Under the pieces are notes generated by a model that saw only the letters and a program-made list of their open reading frames with translations, did no database searches and was not told the origin of the DNA. Positions 36,587 through 48,105 of a stretch of DNA of 64,000 nt are shown here, piece by piece (position 1 is the first letter of the stretch; each line of letters begins with the position of its first letter). The stretch lies in NCBI GenBank assembly GCA_019722365.1, contig JADFUC010000629.1, forward strand, positions 62,001 to 126,000, given 5' to 3'. The DNA comes from Lithospermum erythrorhizon. Its lineage: Eukaryota; Streptophyta; Magnoliopsida; Boraginales; Boraginaceae. Position numbers and translations under genes: made by a program.

Positions 36587-38506
36587 TGATGAATTTGGTG
36601 TGGAGTAGTAAAATGTGTGCATCTAAATAATTGAAGCAGCTTCACGGACGACTTATCGTTGACTCGTACAACCAGCCAAACGAGAAGACTGGAAATTTCA
36701 GACAATAATGGGGACTCACTACTTGGATAAATTAATGCAAAAAATCCAAATTCAATAATAATGTGATAGAAAATCCAGAAAAAAATTTCGTGTTCAAATG
36801 AAACAAACCTAATATATATTTATGTATATTTAAAATAAAAATATTTAAAAAAATTAAATTTATGAAATAATTTGTCAAAAATGTCAAATACAAATATTGA
36901 ATAAAATGAAATTGAATCCTACCTAAATAACTTTGACGGTGGGCGTAAATATCCCTTCAAAGAGCGACAGAAGATTGCTTGACATTCACGTGTTGATTTG
37001 TGTCATAATAATTAGAGAATTATTCAATAATTTTTTCAAAAATAACAAAAAATTTATACCCCTCAATTATCTCTTACTAAATGTAAATATTCTTGCAAAT
37101 GGTCCCTATTGGAGGTGGTCTTATCCTACTAAGCTTTTTTATTTATACTAGTAAAATATACGTGTATTGTCCCTAATTATTTATATTTAAAAAATATATA
37201 TTATGTTAGTTTTAATTAAATTATTTCCTATATAAGTCAAACTATCAAATCGTACTTTCTCCGTTTGTTTTATCAGTTTTGCTATACTTTGACATAATAA
37301 TTAAGAAATGATATAATGTTATTTGTATATCCTCATATGTAGGGGAACAAACCATGAAAATATATCATATTCTTATGCAATATTCAAAATATAGAATAAA
37401 AAATGACTCATAGACATTTAACGTGAGCAAAGATGTAATAAAAAAATGTAAACGTAATCGAAAACGTACGTAGAAATCTATTAAATAAAAAGATAAAGAA
37501 AATTACTAGAATTTGACAAAGAAAAAATATTGAGTGAAAATTTCTATATAATAATTTATGAGTGTCTCTTTATACTCCTAATTACATTTTATAGAGTGAC
37601 TACACATTTCATAAGAAAACATAGAAGAAATGAAAAGAATGAATCTTATAAATTGTACAATTTATTCTCTTAAACTTAACTGCTTGAATAATGCATTAAT
37701 AATAATAAATATATAAACTTATCAATCATGGATAAATCCACCTTAAATTTGATGAAATTACATTCTTATTATTACCATCTTATAAAAAATTTACGAACTT
37801 ATTTTCTCACCAATAAACTTGTTAGAAGGGTATTAATTATTGTTTATTATATTTATCTCTAATGCATGTTGAAGCTTTATCACCTTAAAAAATCTACGAA
37901 CTTGCTTTTTTAACAATAAATTTGTTAGAGATAATAATTATTGTATATTATATTTATCTCTAATACACGGCACGTTGAAGCCTACGATTATTTCATTAAT
38001 TTTCATAATTTACATCTATAAATAAAAATCTCTTTATGAGACAATAATTATGCCGAATTATCATTCTCATATTTGTCTTAAAAAATATATAATAAAATTA
38101 AACATTAAATAAACATTATTGTCATATCACCTATTATTGCATAATTCATTCTCTTCTCAGTTAACTATTTGTATAAAAAAAATTAACACCGTTAACATCA
38201 TAAAGGTGTTAGCACCATAAGAGCGCTTCTATTCATGCGCCAGAAAAAGCTAACATTACACATAAATTAGAGGTTCAAATAATGAGAAGTAAATCAAATT
38301 AGAAACACGACTGTACTATAATTGCGAACAACTAAACGACACAACCACAAGAGGCTAAACTATCAAGAGTTTAAGATACAGATGAAGTATCTTCAAATTG
38401 ATGTTCAAAATTCAATGCATTTCTTACTTTTGTTTCATTGGCCAAATATGTTATTCGCCAATTTAAGCATGCTTTTAGCTTTTCTAATGCACAAAAGTAT
38501 GTGAAT
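36587..38506. other. Intergenic region: receptor-kinase promoter side and phosphoesterase 3' side
   Basis: AT-rich non-coding DNA. A pair of similar ~110-bp stretches occurs at about 37765-37875 and 37880-37990 ('acgaacttattttctcaccaataaacttgttaga' versus 'acgaacttgctttttaacaataaatttgttaga', each followed by 'attattgt.tattatatttatctctaa'), a local tandem duplication with a period near 110 bp. The DNA from 38,200 to 38,506 probably holds the 3' UTR of the phosphoesterase. Confidence 0.5.
37780..37985 (+). repeat. Two-copy tandem duplication, about 110 bp
   Basis: The two halves share 'aaaatctacgaactt'-like, 'aataaa(c/t)ttgttaga' and 'ttatatttatctctaatac/gca..gttgaagc' in order. Non-coding, between two genes. 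Confidence 0.65.
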
Positions 38507-41500
38507 CTAACTTGAACCCCTGCTCCTTCCACTTCTTATTGGTAGGCTATTGAATGGTTTATAAACTTCTCTAGTTTTGTAGTGTGTATAACTCAACATT
38601 AGAGGGATCAGCAGACTATAGATTGGGAAGTGGATAACCGGATTCATGTCATATGCTTTCATAAGAGCTCGGCAATTCTGCATTTGAGATGGACAAAAGG
38701 AGAAACATGATCAGAAAATGTTACATTAAACTCGATATACTGGAAAACAATAAAGACTATCGTAAAGAACACTAACTTCTACGCTAACCCTACAGTGGAA
38801 AGTTTTTCATCTAAGGAAAATAGTTGGATCTATCTTAATGTTAGATCTAAAGATGGATTATGAGCCAAGTTAAATTATTTTCTAGCAAACTGCAACTATA
38901 TGACATATTATTACAATCATAACCAACAAATAAGAATGAAACCTGAAAAAATCATTTAATAATTTAGTGAGACTTACCTTAAAATGCTTCCAACAAACTA
39001 ACAAGGAAAGAAGTAGGAGGAAATGTCTGATCAACCTCCTCTCAAGCCCCAACTTTAATATGCCATCGCCTCTGTCACCCGATCCTTCATTTGTAAGTAT
39101 AATATCATCTTCCTTCTTTCCTGATGAGAAAAGAAGGTATTCCTGATAGATGTCTCTCTCAGCAGCTAATGCATGAATTACTGCTATCGAAGGCAAAACA
39201 ATAAACAGGAGATGAGGAAGAACAACCACCATTATATCTGGAAATCCAAGAAATTCAGGTTTTTTCTCCTGGTCGGATTTAAACTCCCAGCCTTTATAGG
39301 TCATGTACCCCCGTCCTTCATCTTCAGTAAAGATTTGGCCAAAGAGCCATGGACAGAAAATGAGATAACATAGGTAACCAACCATAAAGTACCATAATAG
39401 AGGAACTTGGTACACAGAAGCTAACACCCATGCCATAAAATTTGAGAAACTTCTGTTTCTTTTGAAATATTTGTAAGTATACTGCCTCCTTGTTATGATT
39501 AAAACTGCTTTTGGAACTAGAAGAATAGATAAGACGACGAGAAAAAAGGACCAAAGTATTGGGTAGTACAAATTAGCCCACTGACAGCCCATCACAAAAA
39601 GCTCTTTCCAATTCCAAGGTAGCTTAGCATGAATACCATTAATAGAAAATGGCCTTAGATCTGTCAAACTTGTCCTACCCATCTCATCAGTTGCCTCAAT
39701 TTGCAACCAAAACCTTACAGGAGACGGATCCTCAAAGGCCTTAAAGTGCCACTGGGCAGCATAGAGATCCGCTCTGGACAAGGCATTCCCAAACTTCGTC
39801 ATTGGTGCTTCCAATACCTCAAGCAACTTCCCAGGTCTTGAGTCAAAAACTCTCGCCACAACTTTAACAATGGATGAAGTGGAGAAGACTAGGGCTCTGA
39901 TACTCTCATAAGTTGACGGATCCTGATCCACACAATCATACTCCAGCATACTCGATGCAAACCGTGAGTCTAGAGGAAAAGTGGGTAATATGATAGGCTC
40001 TTTTGCCCCTAATTTAAGATCAATATCAAGAAATGATATCCGCCCTCTATCAATGGCCAAAATGCGCATTGCTCTACTTTTCCTCCAATCGCCCATCTCC
40101 CACTCCCAGAAGCCTTCATCGACTGTTTTTCGTGAAGCTGAACAATTTATAGGGGTTGCAGATAAGTAGTGACCATTTAACTGGATGAACTGATTGTTGC
40201 TTGGCCCATGGTGCCTCTTCAAATTTTTACCAAACCTTGTATGCAGATGCCCACATAAGTAAGTAGATAAGGAGTGTGCGAGAAATGTATCTCTTAACGT
40301 CCTCCCAGAGGATGAGGGAGCAGAAAAAGAAAGAGGAAAATGCCCAAAGGATATTTTAGTAATCAAATTTTCAGTTTGCGAATCCCATTGCGCTAGTTCC
40401 GAACTTATCTCATCTAATAATGAATCAGTTGGATGGCCAAATAAGTTAGTTGGGCCTCGTAAACCAGATGACATAGTACTGTCAAACCCAACAAAAAGAA
40501 TCTTTCTTTTACCTGTCTGAATCAGATACAAATAAATTAAATGAAAATTCTACAAAACTCAGATACTAGTAAAAGCAGTAATTGGCATAGTTACTGAAAT
40601 GTTCTCAATTAACTCAGAATCAGATACAGAAAAGGATTAGTGAAAACTCTAGAATGATAAGAAATTATCTGAAACAGATACTGGTTTACTGAATGAAAAG
40701 TTCCTGTAACATTGAAGCATGTAAAGCCAGCAGATACAGCAAACTTTTTACTCTTTACAAAACCTAACAAATATTATTGTAACCCTAAAAACTAAATTCC
40801 TTCAATTAGCAGGGGAACAATGTCTGTTCTATATATCTTGCTACCTACAATTAGATTATCTGGGGCGAAGTATGGATGGTAACAAGTTACTAATTCCTAT
40901 AAAAGTTGATACTACCCCATATGTAAATAGTAATGGATGCAGTGCTATTAGTTTCGATGAGCCCTCAGCAGTGAAATAACAAGTGGAGAAGATATACAAC
41001 AGTAACAGAGAAAGAGATGCAATTCAGAATTCAGATACTTACTAACCTGAATGGTGATGCTATTTACTGGTGCACTTCTTTTAAGTTGAGCGTTGAGGCT
41101 ATATTTTGAGAAGAAATCAGTAGTTGAGCCACCCACAAATGGTACACCAAAATTATCATGATTTCCTCTGAGATCATAAAAGATTCTTCTATCGAGTCCA
41201 CTTCTACTTACAACATCTTCCATGACATTTTTGTATTCCAACCACTCTAGTTCATTTTGCTTCATAGTTAACAAGTCCTTACTTTTACCATCTGATAAAT
41301 GTGATGAATTTGAAATTAGAATTAAGTAAAGATTCCAAGTTTGAGATCGATGATAAGATATTTTGGATTCAACAAAAAAGAAGTTGAAAGGAGACTACTA
41401 AGATATAAGTAAATATCTGTATAATCAAGCCCATAACCTTTTCAACAAATTACTCTGTAAGTAAAAATTAAAGACATCTTTGATATAGTTCGAATGAATT

Positions 41501-41964
41501 CTTCAACTTTGTAATCCAAGTATCTTCAGTCAAACAATCTAATTATCATACTAACTGTTAAAAGAACCATAAAAGAACACAAAATATAAGAAATAATACT
41601 TAATCAATGAGCTCAGAAGAAAAAAACTCAAAATCTTGTTCCAAAAAATGAGAACTTTGAAAAAAGAAAGAAATAAGAAAAATCTAACAAGGAAACAAAT
41701 AACAAAACCTGTGAGATCACCAGTGATGAGAACCAAAGAAGGGTTGATCATTGAAAGCATGGGACCGACAATGTCTTTGAAGTCAATAGCTCTATCGGGA
41801 TGGTGGACACTGAAATGCAGATCAGAGAGTTGCACAATCCATACCACATCTTGAGGTCCTCCCTTAGATTCTATTATCTGCGACGTGCAATGTGTTACAG
41901 GAAATGAAAATGAAGAGAGAAACAATGTCAGGTAGAACAATGTGAGCCATGAAGTCATCCCCAT
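38507..41964 (-). CDS. Membrane metallophosphoesterase, At3g03305/TMEM62 type
   Basis: Four exons rebuilt on GT-AG sites: 41964-41709, 41291-41047, 40516-38978, 38677-38507; frames join cleanly to a 736-residue protein, close to the family length. Residues 1-26 form a signal peptide. The calcineurin-like domain carries the metal motifs: DLH 48-50, GDLTD 82-86 (the D is made across the exon 1/2 junction), GNHD 128-131, and GHLH 256-259. About four or five membrane helices follow between about 484 and 715. The last exon starts NCRALMKAYDMNPVIHF and ends near RSGRSRGSS. The homologues are annotated putative metallophosphoesterases; substrate is unknown. The frame running on past 38978 to 38882 is intron read-through, because GTAAGT follows HFK at 38977. 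Confidence 0.92.
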
Positions 41965-42047
41965 CTGCTGTTCTATACCGGATCCTCTTACTTTCAGGAG
42001 GGGAATAGCACTCTAGAGCTCTCACACACTCATATATTCAGTCAATC
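41965..42047. promoter_or_regulatory. Very short interval before the phosphoesterase ATG
   Basis: Only 83 bases separate the phosphoesterase start from the stop of the exon-like fragment upstream on the same strand. The phosphoesterase leader and promoter must lie within or beyond that fragment. Confidence 0.4.
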
Positions 42048-42190
42048 TCATGGTTCCACTTTGCTCGATATCATAAAAGCAGTTCCATCAGGTCCATCCT
42101 TCATATCAGATTCTGGAGGTGCACGAGATGGGTCAGAAAGAAGTGCCTGAAAACCATCAAGTGTTTCGGTGTTTTCTTTAACTTGAGACA
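42048..42190 (-). pseudogene. Exon-like gene fragment upstream of the phosphoesterase
   Basis: The minus strand reads SQVKENTETLDGFQALLSDP, then SRAPPESDMKDGPDGTAFMI, then SSKVEP and a stop: a hydrophilic, low-AT segment that looks like a true terminal exon. Upstream the frame stays open to about 42269 with hydrophobic, intron-like residues. It could be the last exon of a gene whose other exons lie to the right (the repeat-coding segment at 44.2-44.6 kb is a candidate partner), a captured fragment, or 5' UTR with a chance frame. Family not recognised. Confidence 0.4.
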
Positions 42191-42312
42191 AGCAGTTCAC
42201 CAAGTAACAATATTCCGGAAAATAAAATGAGTTGCTAAACATCCAAACAAGATCGCTGTGAATAATCAAAGTTCATTCATGTGCTTCGAAACCTTGAACG
42301 TTACAAACTGTA

Positions 42313-42827
42313 ATCCCTCCATCTCAAAATGACACTATAAACTGTAATCCCTCCATCTCAAAACAATTGTCCAATTTTGAATTTTGGCTGTTGAATTTCT
42401 AGAATTTGAACGCACAAGTATTTTAATATAAAAACGAATAAATCAAAATGGTTCATTACACTACTTACACTTATTAGCTATTGTGAAGTAGTAGATAGTG
42501 TTTGCATTCCACTTTTGGATCATTCGGAAACAGCCACCTGCGATGACAGGGGTAATGGTGCGTACAATCTGATCCCCTTACCGGCTTAGGCGGGAGCCTC
42601 TTTAGAGGCGAGGCATGTTAATGTAAACGCAAGCATTTTATTATATGTTGTATAATATTTGGTTAAAAATATATCAAATGCTAGTGTTTTTAATGTAATT
42701 TACTATTAACATATTAACATGGCAATTATGATTCTAATCGAAGTTATGTGGGTCAACTAAGGCTACAAAGTTTATCAATCTTGACTATTGAAAATCAAAC
42801 TGGACAATCTTTTTGGGATGGAGAGAG
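42313..42827. mobile_element. Stowaway-like element with inserted SINE-like segment
   Basis: Left end 'atccctccatctcaaaacaattgtcca' and right end 'tggacaatctttttgggatggagagag' are inverted repeats flanked by TA. The left terminal sequence 'actgtaatccctccatctcaaaa' occurs twice (about 42308 and 42341). The interior holds the SINE-like segment at 42526-42612. Confidence 0.6.
42526..42612 (+). mobile_element. Au-SINE-like 3' segment
   Basis: 'ggaaacagccacctgcgat', 'ggggtaatggtgcgtacaat', 'tgatccccttaccg' and 'gcgggagcctc' follow the well-known order of the 3' half of plant Au/TS-type tRNA-derived SINEs. The tRNA-like 5' half with A and B boxes is not clear upstream, so this is probably a 5'-truncated copy. 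Confidence 0.6.
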
Positions 42828-44195
42828 TATATAGAATGCAAATTGTTTGTAACAATACAAATCCTTTAAGAAAATCCAATAATAAAAATAAAGCAATTCA
42901 GCTAATAAATTTATAATCCAATGAAAAACCTAACATGAACAAATTGAATAATCTGTAAATAACATTAAATTAAGATTGTAATAATTATCATAAGTAAAAA
43001 ACGATTATAGTAATTATTTACCTGTAGGTTAATGCAGAAATTCCAACCATTGAATAGCTAATATTCTATAAAGAAATATCAAACATTAAGCTACAACATT
43101 TAAATTGTTAATCAGCTTCGGCAAAAAGAATGGAATTAATTAAATTAGAGTGATTATATAGAAATCAAATGATGAATAGGTAAAAGTAGAGATTACACGG
43201 AGTGTTATTAATTAAACATAAAAAACGATGTAGTTTTTGGAGTTAATTGGTGGTTTGATAGCGTAAGTTTGGTTGTACATTGATTAGGTAAGTGGTAATG
43301 TCTGTAAATCGTCACGAAGTGCAACTACAATTTGGTCTTTATTTACTTGTCTCAGATATGTTTAACGTTAGATCAAAGCTTAATTTTGAGATTCGATATA
43401 TAATTTTGAGATTTAGCCCCGTTAAGTTCCTAATATTTTCGATACACAATCAAATACATCAATAAAAAATATATTTCAAAAATTAGGAACTTAATAGGAT
43501 CAAATTCCAAAAATTATATTTATTACAGCAAACTTTAATCACGTGAAATGTTAAATGTCCCAGAAAGGAGATGTTAAAATAGAAACGAATTATGCTTAAG
43601 TGTGCAACTTTCACGTTCTTCTTAAAGCCGATATCTGGCTTTCTTCTGCAACTGCACGGGATCAAACCATTGTTAATTTCTACAGTTTTACGTTGGAGTT
43701 TTACCTTGAAATGTTTTAGTCGGAGCTTTGATGAGTCGGGCCAGATTCGAAACTTACTCTACTCGACTTGACAGAAACACCAGTCTTGGATTCGATCCGA
43801 CTCCATTAAGTTCGAACTTTAAAACTAGAGATCGAATTGGATCCGAATTTGTTTTTGAAAAAAAAAACTCAATCTGAAATTGTACAAAAGTATCGAGTAC
43901 TCGACCGGACCCGGCTCGACTCGAAATATTCTCATAATTGTTCACAATCATGTTACATTCTCCTCATCAAGTTAAACTCCAAATAATAATAATAGGCTCA
44001 AATTATTGTTTCATATTATTATAATTTAATAAATATGAATTATTTCTCATTTTATAATTTAATAATTATGTGTAATAATTTTCGAGTAAGATTGAGTTTA
44101 TGTCTCGATCAAGTAAAGTAATATTTGTGTGCCGGTTTGAAGCAACGAGTCGAGTTTCGAATCGAACTCTGTCGTGTTATTTTAGTTTTCCCGTA
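42828..44195. other. Intergenic region
   Basis: Mostly AT-rich. At 43730-43925 and 44090-44175 the sequence is rich in 'ctcgactcga'/'gattcgaa' words, a pattern seen in some non-autonomous elements of plants; the ends are not definable. No gene is seen. Confidence 0.4.
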
Positions 44196-44580
44196 GAGAT
44201 TTGGGTACTGCAAATGCTCTCTCGTTCGGTGATTGGTCCTGTTCCACCCGCAACATGCATAGTAGAAACGTTCTCTCCTTGAGGAACAAGAGGAGTTGCC
44301 TCTATTCCATCATCAACATGCATCATTGAATTGATCCATAATTGAGCAGCAAGAGGAGTTGCCTCAGTTCCATCAGCGACGTGCATCTCAGAGATGGTCT
44401 CTCCTTGAATAACAAGAGTTGCTTCTGTTCCATCATCATGCATAACAAATATGTTCGCCTCTTGAGTAACAAGATTATCTTCAACATGCATACCAGAAAT
44501 GTTATCTCTAGGAAAAAGAGGATTTGTCTCTCTTCCATCAGCTACATGCCCCCCAGAACTTATGGCTTTGCTACCTGAAA
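44177..44580 (-). pseudogene. Coding-like tandem repeats of 21 residues (63 bp)
   Basis: On the minus strand a frame stays open for more than 130 codons from a CAG acceptor-like site near 44576 and encodes about six imperfect units of the form MHVxDGxEATPLxxQGExxS: GHVADGRETNPLFPRDNIS, MHVEDN.., MHDDGTEATLVIQGETIS, MHVADGTEATPLAAQLWINS, MHVDDGIEATPLVPQGENVS, MHVAGGTG. Substitutions are mostly in frame and no stop interrupts them, so the repeat was probably expanded under coding constraint. There is no start codon near the 5' side, which suggests an internal exon of a split gene. Family not recognised. Confidence 0.5.
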
Positions 44581-45331
44581 TTTTACATGTAATGTATAAA
44601 GTGAGATTAGTGCTTCAAAAAAATTTCTATTTTTTTTTTCTATTTCCTATCTGGTATTTTATACGGAGTACTTCATAGTTTAATTTCAGGCTGTTGGCAA
44701 GGTTGGACCAAGTTGGGAAATATAACTCTTTAAACACGTATATCGATCATTCGTAAGTCACAATATCTACAAAAATGCGACAGGCAATAATGAGAAAATA
44801 TCACCAGAAGTAAATACTTATGCGAAATCTTTATACGGGTTCCCTTCGAGAGTGCGTCTGTTCTTTAGCTGCAATCGTAGAATGGTACCGGCGATTATTC
44901 TGAAGTCTGTCGGGCCCAGGCTTTCTCAAATTGAGTATCTTTTTATAATCTATTCTCGGCAACCTGACAAATGTACACACTAGATTTAGCTTAAAATGAT
45001 GATACAAATGATACTATCCAGTAGAAAACAGTCCCAATAAATTTAGAAAAATTGAGAGAAAAAAGATATTTTAGGATATTTGCTCAAATGAGATCTAATC
45101 TCCCTTTAAGCTCTCGAGCCGCGTCGCCGAGACTCCGGCCAGGACCCCACAGTCTCGATGAGGAACTGACCTCGATGGCCTCTCGTTCAGCTCCCATACG
45201 GGCCGACCCTGCTTGTGCATGAGAGAGACTGGCCGAGACTCGAGTACCGATGGGGTGCAAATCCTATCTCAATTATGAAAATTTCTTCAACTTGACAATC
45301 TCCGCTTGAAGCATTTTCAAATCCTCCGTCT
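44581..45331. other. Intergenic region next to copia fragment
   Basis: 44.6-45.0 kb is AT-rich and non-coding. 45.1-45.33 kb becomes GC-rich with 'ccgagactc' repeated at 45128, 45233 and nearby, in the style of retrotransposon DNA, and may be the 3' flank of the copia fragment. Confidence 0.35.
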
Positions 45332-47390
45332 TCAAAATCCTCTCATTCCCTTGGCCGGCACCTTCGAGCTACTCGCTCGAAGGTTAAGTCGAACACAACC
45401 CGGCTTCTCCTTGTTAAAACCTTTGTAAACATGTCGGCAGTTCGATCTCCCGAGAATCTTGTCGAGCTTGAGACCCGTTCTCAATCTGAGCATTGTAAAA
45501 TGGTACCTCGGTCCTATGTGCTTTGTCCTGCGCAGAAACACGGGATTTTAGCGAGATAAATCGCACTCGACTATCACCGGTACAGGTGTTACATCCATGC
45601 TCAATTGACTCCTTTCAAGAAAGTCTGCAACCAAATCATCTCTTTCACGGCTTCCGCCATATGACATACTACACCGCAACTAGACAATGCTACTATTGGT
45701 TGCAACTTCGATCTCCAGCTAATAGCAGTACCCCCAAACGTGAATACATATCCACTAGTAGACTTCCTACTATCAACATCACCACCGTTATCAGCATCTA
45801 CATATCCCACTAACCCCATACTAGATTTACGGAAACATAAGGATTTTTCAGCACTACCATTCAGGTATCTCAAAATCCCTTCCATTTCCCAATGTTCTCT
45901 CCACAGGTTAAACATATATCTACGACAACTCCACGGCATGTGCAATATCCAGATCTAGTGCACATCATAGCATACATAAGACTACTGCTAGCGAGCGTAA
46001 GGCACCTTATCCGTATACTCTAAATAAATGCTTGATGCGAAGTAGGGCATTGTCTTGATAATTGAAAATGGCTTGACTAACGGGAGTACTACAGGGCTTT
46101 GCATCAGCGTGTTGAATCGCTTGATTACCTTCTTCAGGTATTCCTCTTGTGTCAATCTCAAAGAATCCCGATCTCGATTGATACCGTCCCGAATTTGCCG
46201 CTGCTTTAGGTCATATTAGCAAATCCCGCCCGACAACTCTTTTTGACATGTTCACCTTTAATGGCTCATGATCAACATATCATCAACATAAAGTAAGATA
46301 ACGTAATCTTTTTGAAACTTCCTTATGTAACATCAATTAATTAGTCTGCAACACACAAAATTCAACCTTTTGATAAAGTTATAAAGTGGCATTCGCTTGC
46401 CTCGAGGAGCTTGTTTCAAAGCGTCTGGCTACCGCAGCAGTTTGCGGACCAAATTTTCTTTCCTGCAACCTCAAAGCCTTGAGGTTACTTCATCGAATAA
46501 CTTCTTCATCTAGATCACCGTAGAAATGCGTCTTTTACATCCGTATGATGAAGGTAGAATGCGTCTACCGCTACGATCGGAAACGGTTACATTGTCGCGA
46601 GCATTACGGGTGAGAGTATTTCGGTATAGTCAATTCATGCTACATTGGAACCCCTGACAGCCAAGCGAGCTTTATAGCATTTACTTCCATCACATTCCTC
46701 CCTTGATTGGTATTATTTGATACGCAATATTCTTCTCGCTTCTGGCGATGCTTACGAAGCTCAGCGTCGTGTTTGTCGACAATGACTCATCTCCTCTTTT
46801 AAATGCCCAACTCCCCTTGATCGCGTCATCACGTTATCTTTGCCCGACGCCAACTACTTGAGCTCCGCTGCGTGATTAACAACGAAAGTTAGCAAAGGGT
46901 GAATACCTTATAGTTGGTTTCGCGACACGGATACTTCTTCGAGACCCGGATATGCACATCTTGATCACTTTCGAGGACAATCTCTTGTTGATCGGCGAGG
47001 CGAAATGTTATCATCGAGACTACGATAGTCTCCCCTCCATCTGAACCCATCTCCTCTAAAGGTGGCATATCAGCAAAAGGATCTGCAGGTTGATCTTCAA
47101 GCGGGGGGCATGATTAAGACATGCCCGTTTGGAAGCCGAGTAAATGCGCCTTCTCTAGCGTTGTAACTAAATAACTTGGTAAGCAGTAATCTAATGACTT
47201 CTAATCAATGAATCTACTTTCTTGGTGGACAAGACATCAAAATCGTATTTCCATAACAATTACCTTGTTTATATATTTGTATATATTTTACTCTTGGTAT
47301 ACATATACTTGTGCCCAAACAATAATACTTTGATTCCACGGCAATCTAAAAGTTCACTAGAGAGGTATTCGGATGCGTGATCGAACAAGA
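45332..47390 (-). mobile_element. Ty1/copia pol fragment, minus strand
   Basis: Read from right to left, copia domains appear in order. The reverse-transcriptase active site LLYVDDMLIMS is at about 46261-46300. RNase H is at 45601-45945, with ILRYLNGS, GLVGYVDADNGGDVDSRKSTSGYVF and the AISWRSKLQ..VALSS stretch. The C-terminal TKHIGPRYHF is at 45332-45541, frameshifted. Upstream (46.4-47.3 kb) only fragments can be read. LTRs were not found, so this is a truncated copy. Confidence 0.85.
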
Positions 47391-48025
47391 GATCCTTTAT
47401 TGACCTAGAGAACAAGCAGGAGATTGCTCGTCCCTGGACCAGGTGTTCAGCGATTGGAATTGAACACCAAGCGATTGTGTGTGATTGGTTGTGCGGATCA
47501 CATTTCTTGGATCGAGAAAGGAGTGTGCTCTAACCCGATCTGGCAGTATGCATATCGGAGGCAGTTTCAAGTGGAGGACTCGACATGGTGCCGTGAAAAG
47601 CAGAAGATAACATATCACGTCCTAAAGAAGAATTCTCCACCCAGAGAGCATGGTTAAATGCCGATTCTTGACTTGCTTGGCGGGATTTCGTTTACAAGAG
47701 TGGTATATTTTGACCTTGTCCAAGCGTCTTTTTTATAAAGGAAGGTATGCGGCGTTGTGTTCGGTATCTTTACCAAATCAGCAGGATGGAAAAGACACAC
47801 GTACATTATAGGAATTCGTACAACGGATATAGGTAGTTTTACTATTTTGGTGAATTAATGGCTATTGTCATGGCCATCTCCAGCTTGGTGTTTGGATATT
47901 TTATTAATTCGTGAAGCGGAAAAACAGTTGCGAGGATTTGGTGACAATAATCTTACCATGGCTATTTGTTGGAAAACTATCTGAAGAATCGTTGATACAA
48001 CTAATCATCCAATGGCAAGTGGGAG
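47391..48025 (+). mobile_element. 3' internal part of an outer copia element
   Basis: Little is readable as protein: a 77-codon plus frame at 47424 is not family-like. The region ends with the purine-rich 'ggcaagtgggag' (48014-48025) directly before an LTR start, which sets it as the 3' end of a plus-strand copia-like element. Confidence 0.45.
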
Positions 48026-48105
48026 TGTTAGAAATATGAGATATTTGAAATGATGCCCGTTGAACAATTCGATTGTCTGACCGGTTACTACATTTAAGTT
48101 AAGTT
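48026..48105 (+). repeat. Start of the outer element's 3' LTR, interrupted
   Basis: 'tgttagaaatatgagatatt', then 'atgcccgttgaacaattcgat' and 'gaccggtt', matches the LTR start in the element at 22010. It breaks at 48105, where the inner copia element begins, and resumes at 56394. Confidence 0.65.

Noticed and set aside
37250..37330. 'ctttctccgtttgttttatcag' as a MITE end
   Set aside because: No inverted partner or paired target duplication was found.
38882..38977. Extension of the phosphoesterase frame past HFK
   Set aside because: GTAAGT follows directly and a downstream exon (38677-38507) continues the family C-terminus; the extension is intron.
39173..40169. Plus-strand and alternate minus frames inside the phosphoesterase
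   Set aside because: They overlap the well-supported exon 3 in other frames.
47424..47657. 77-codon plus frame with Trp/Cys-rich residues
   Set aside because: Overlaps a 73-codon minus frame, no family resemblance, and it lies in copia-like DNA.
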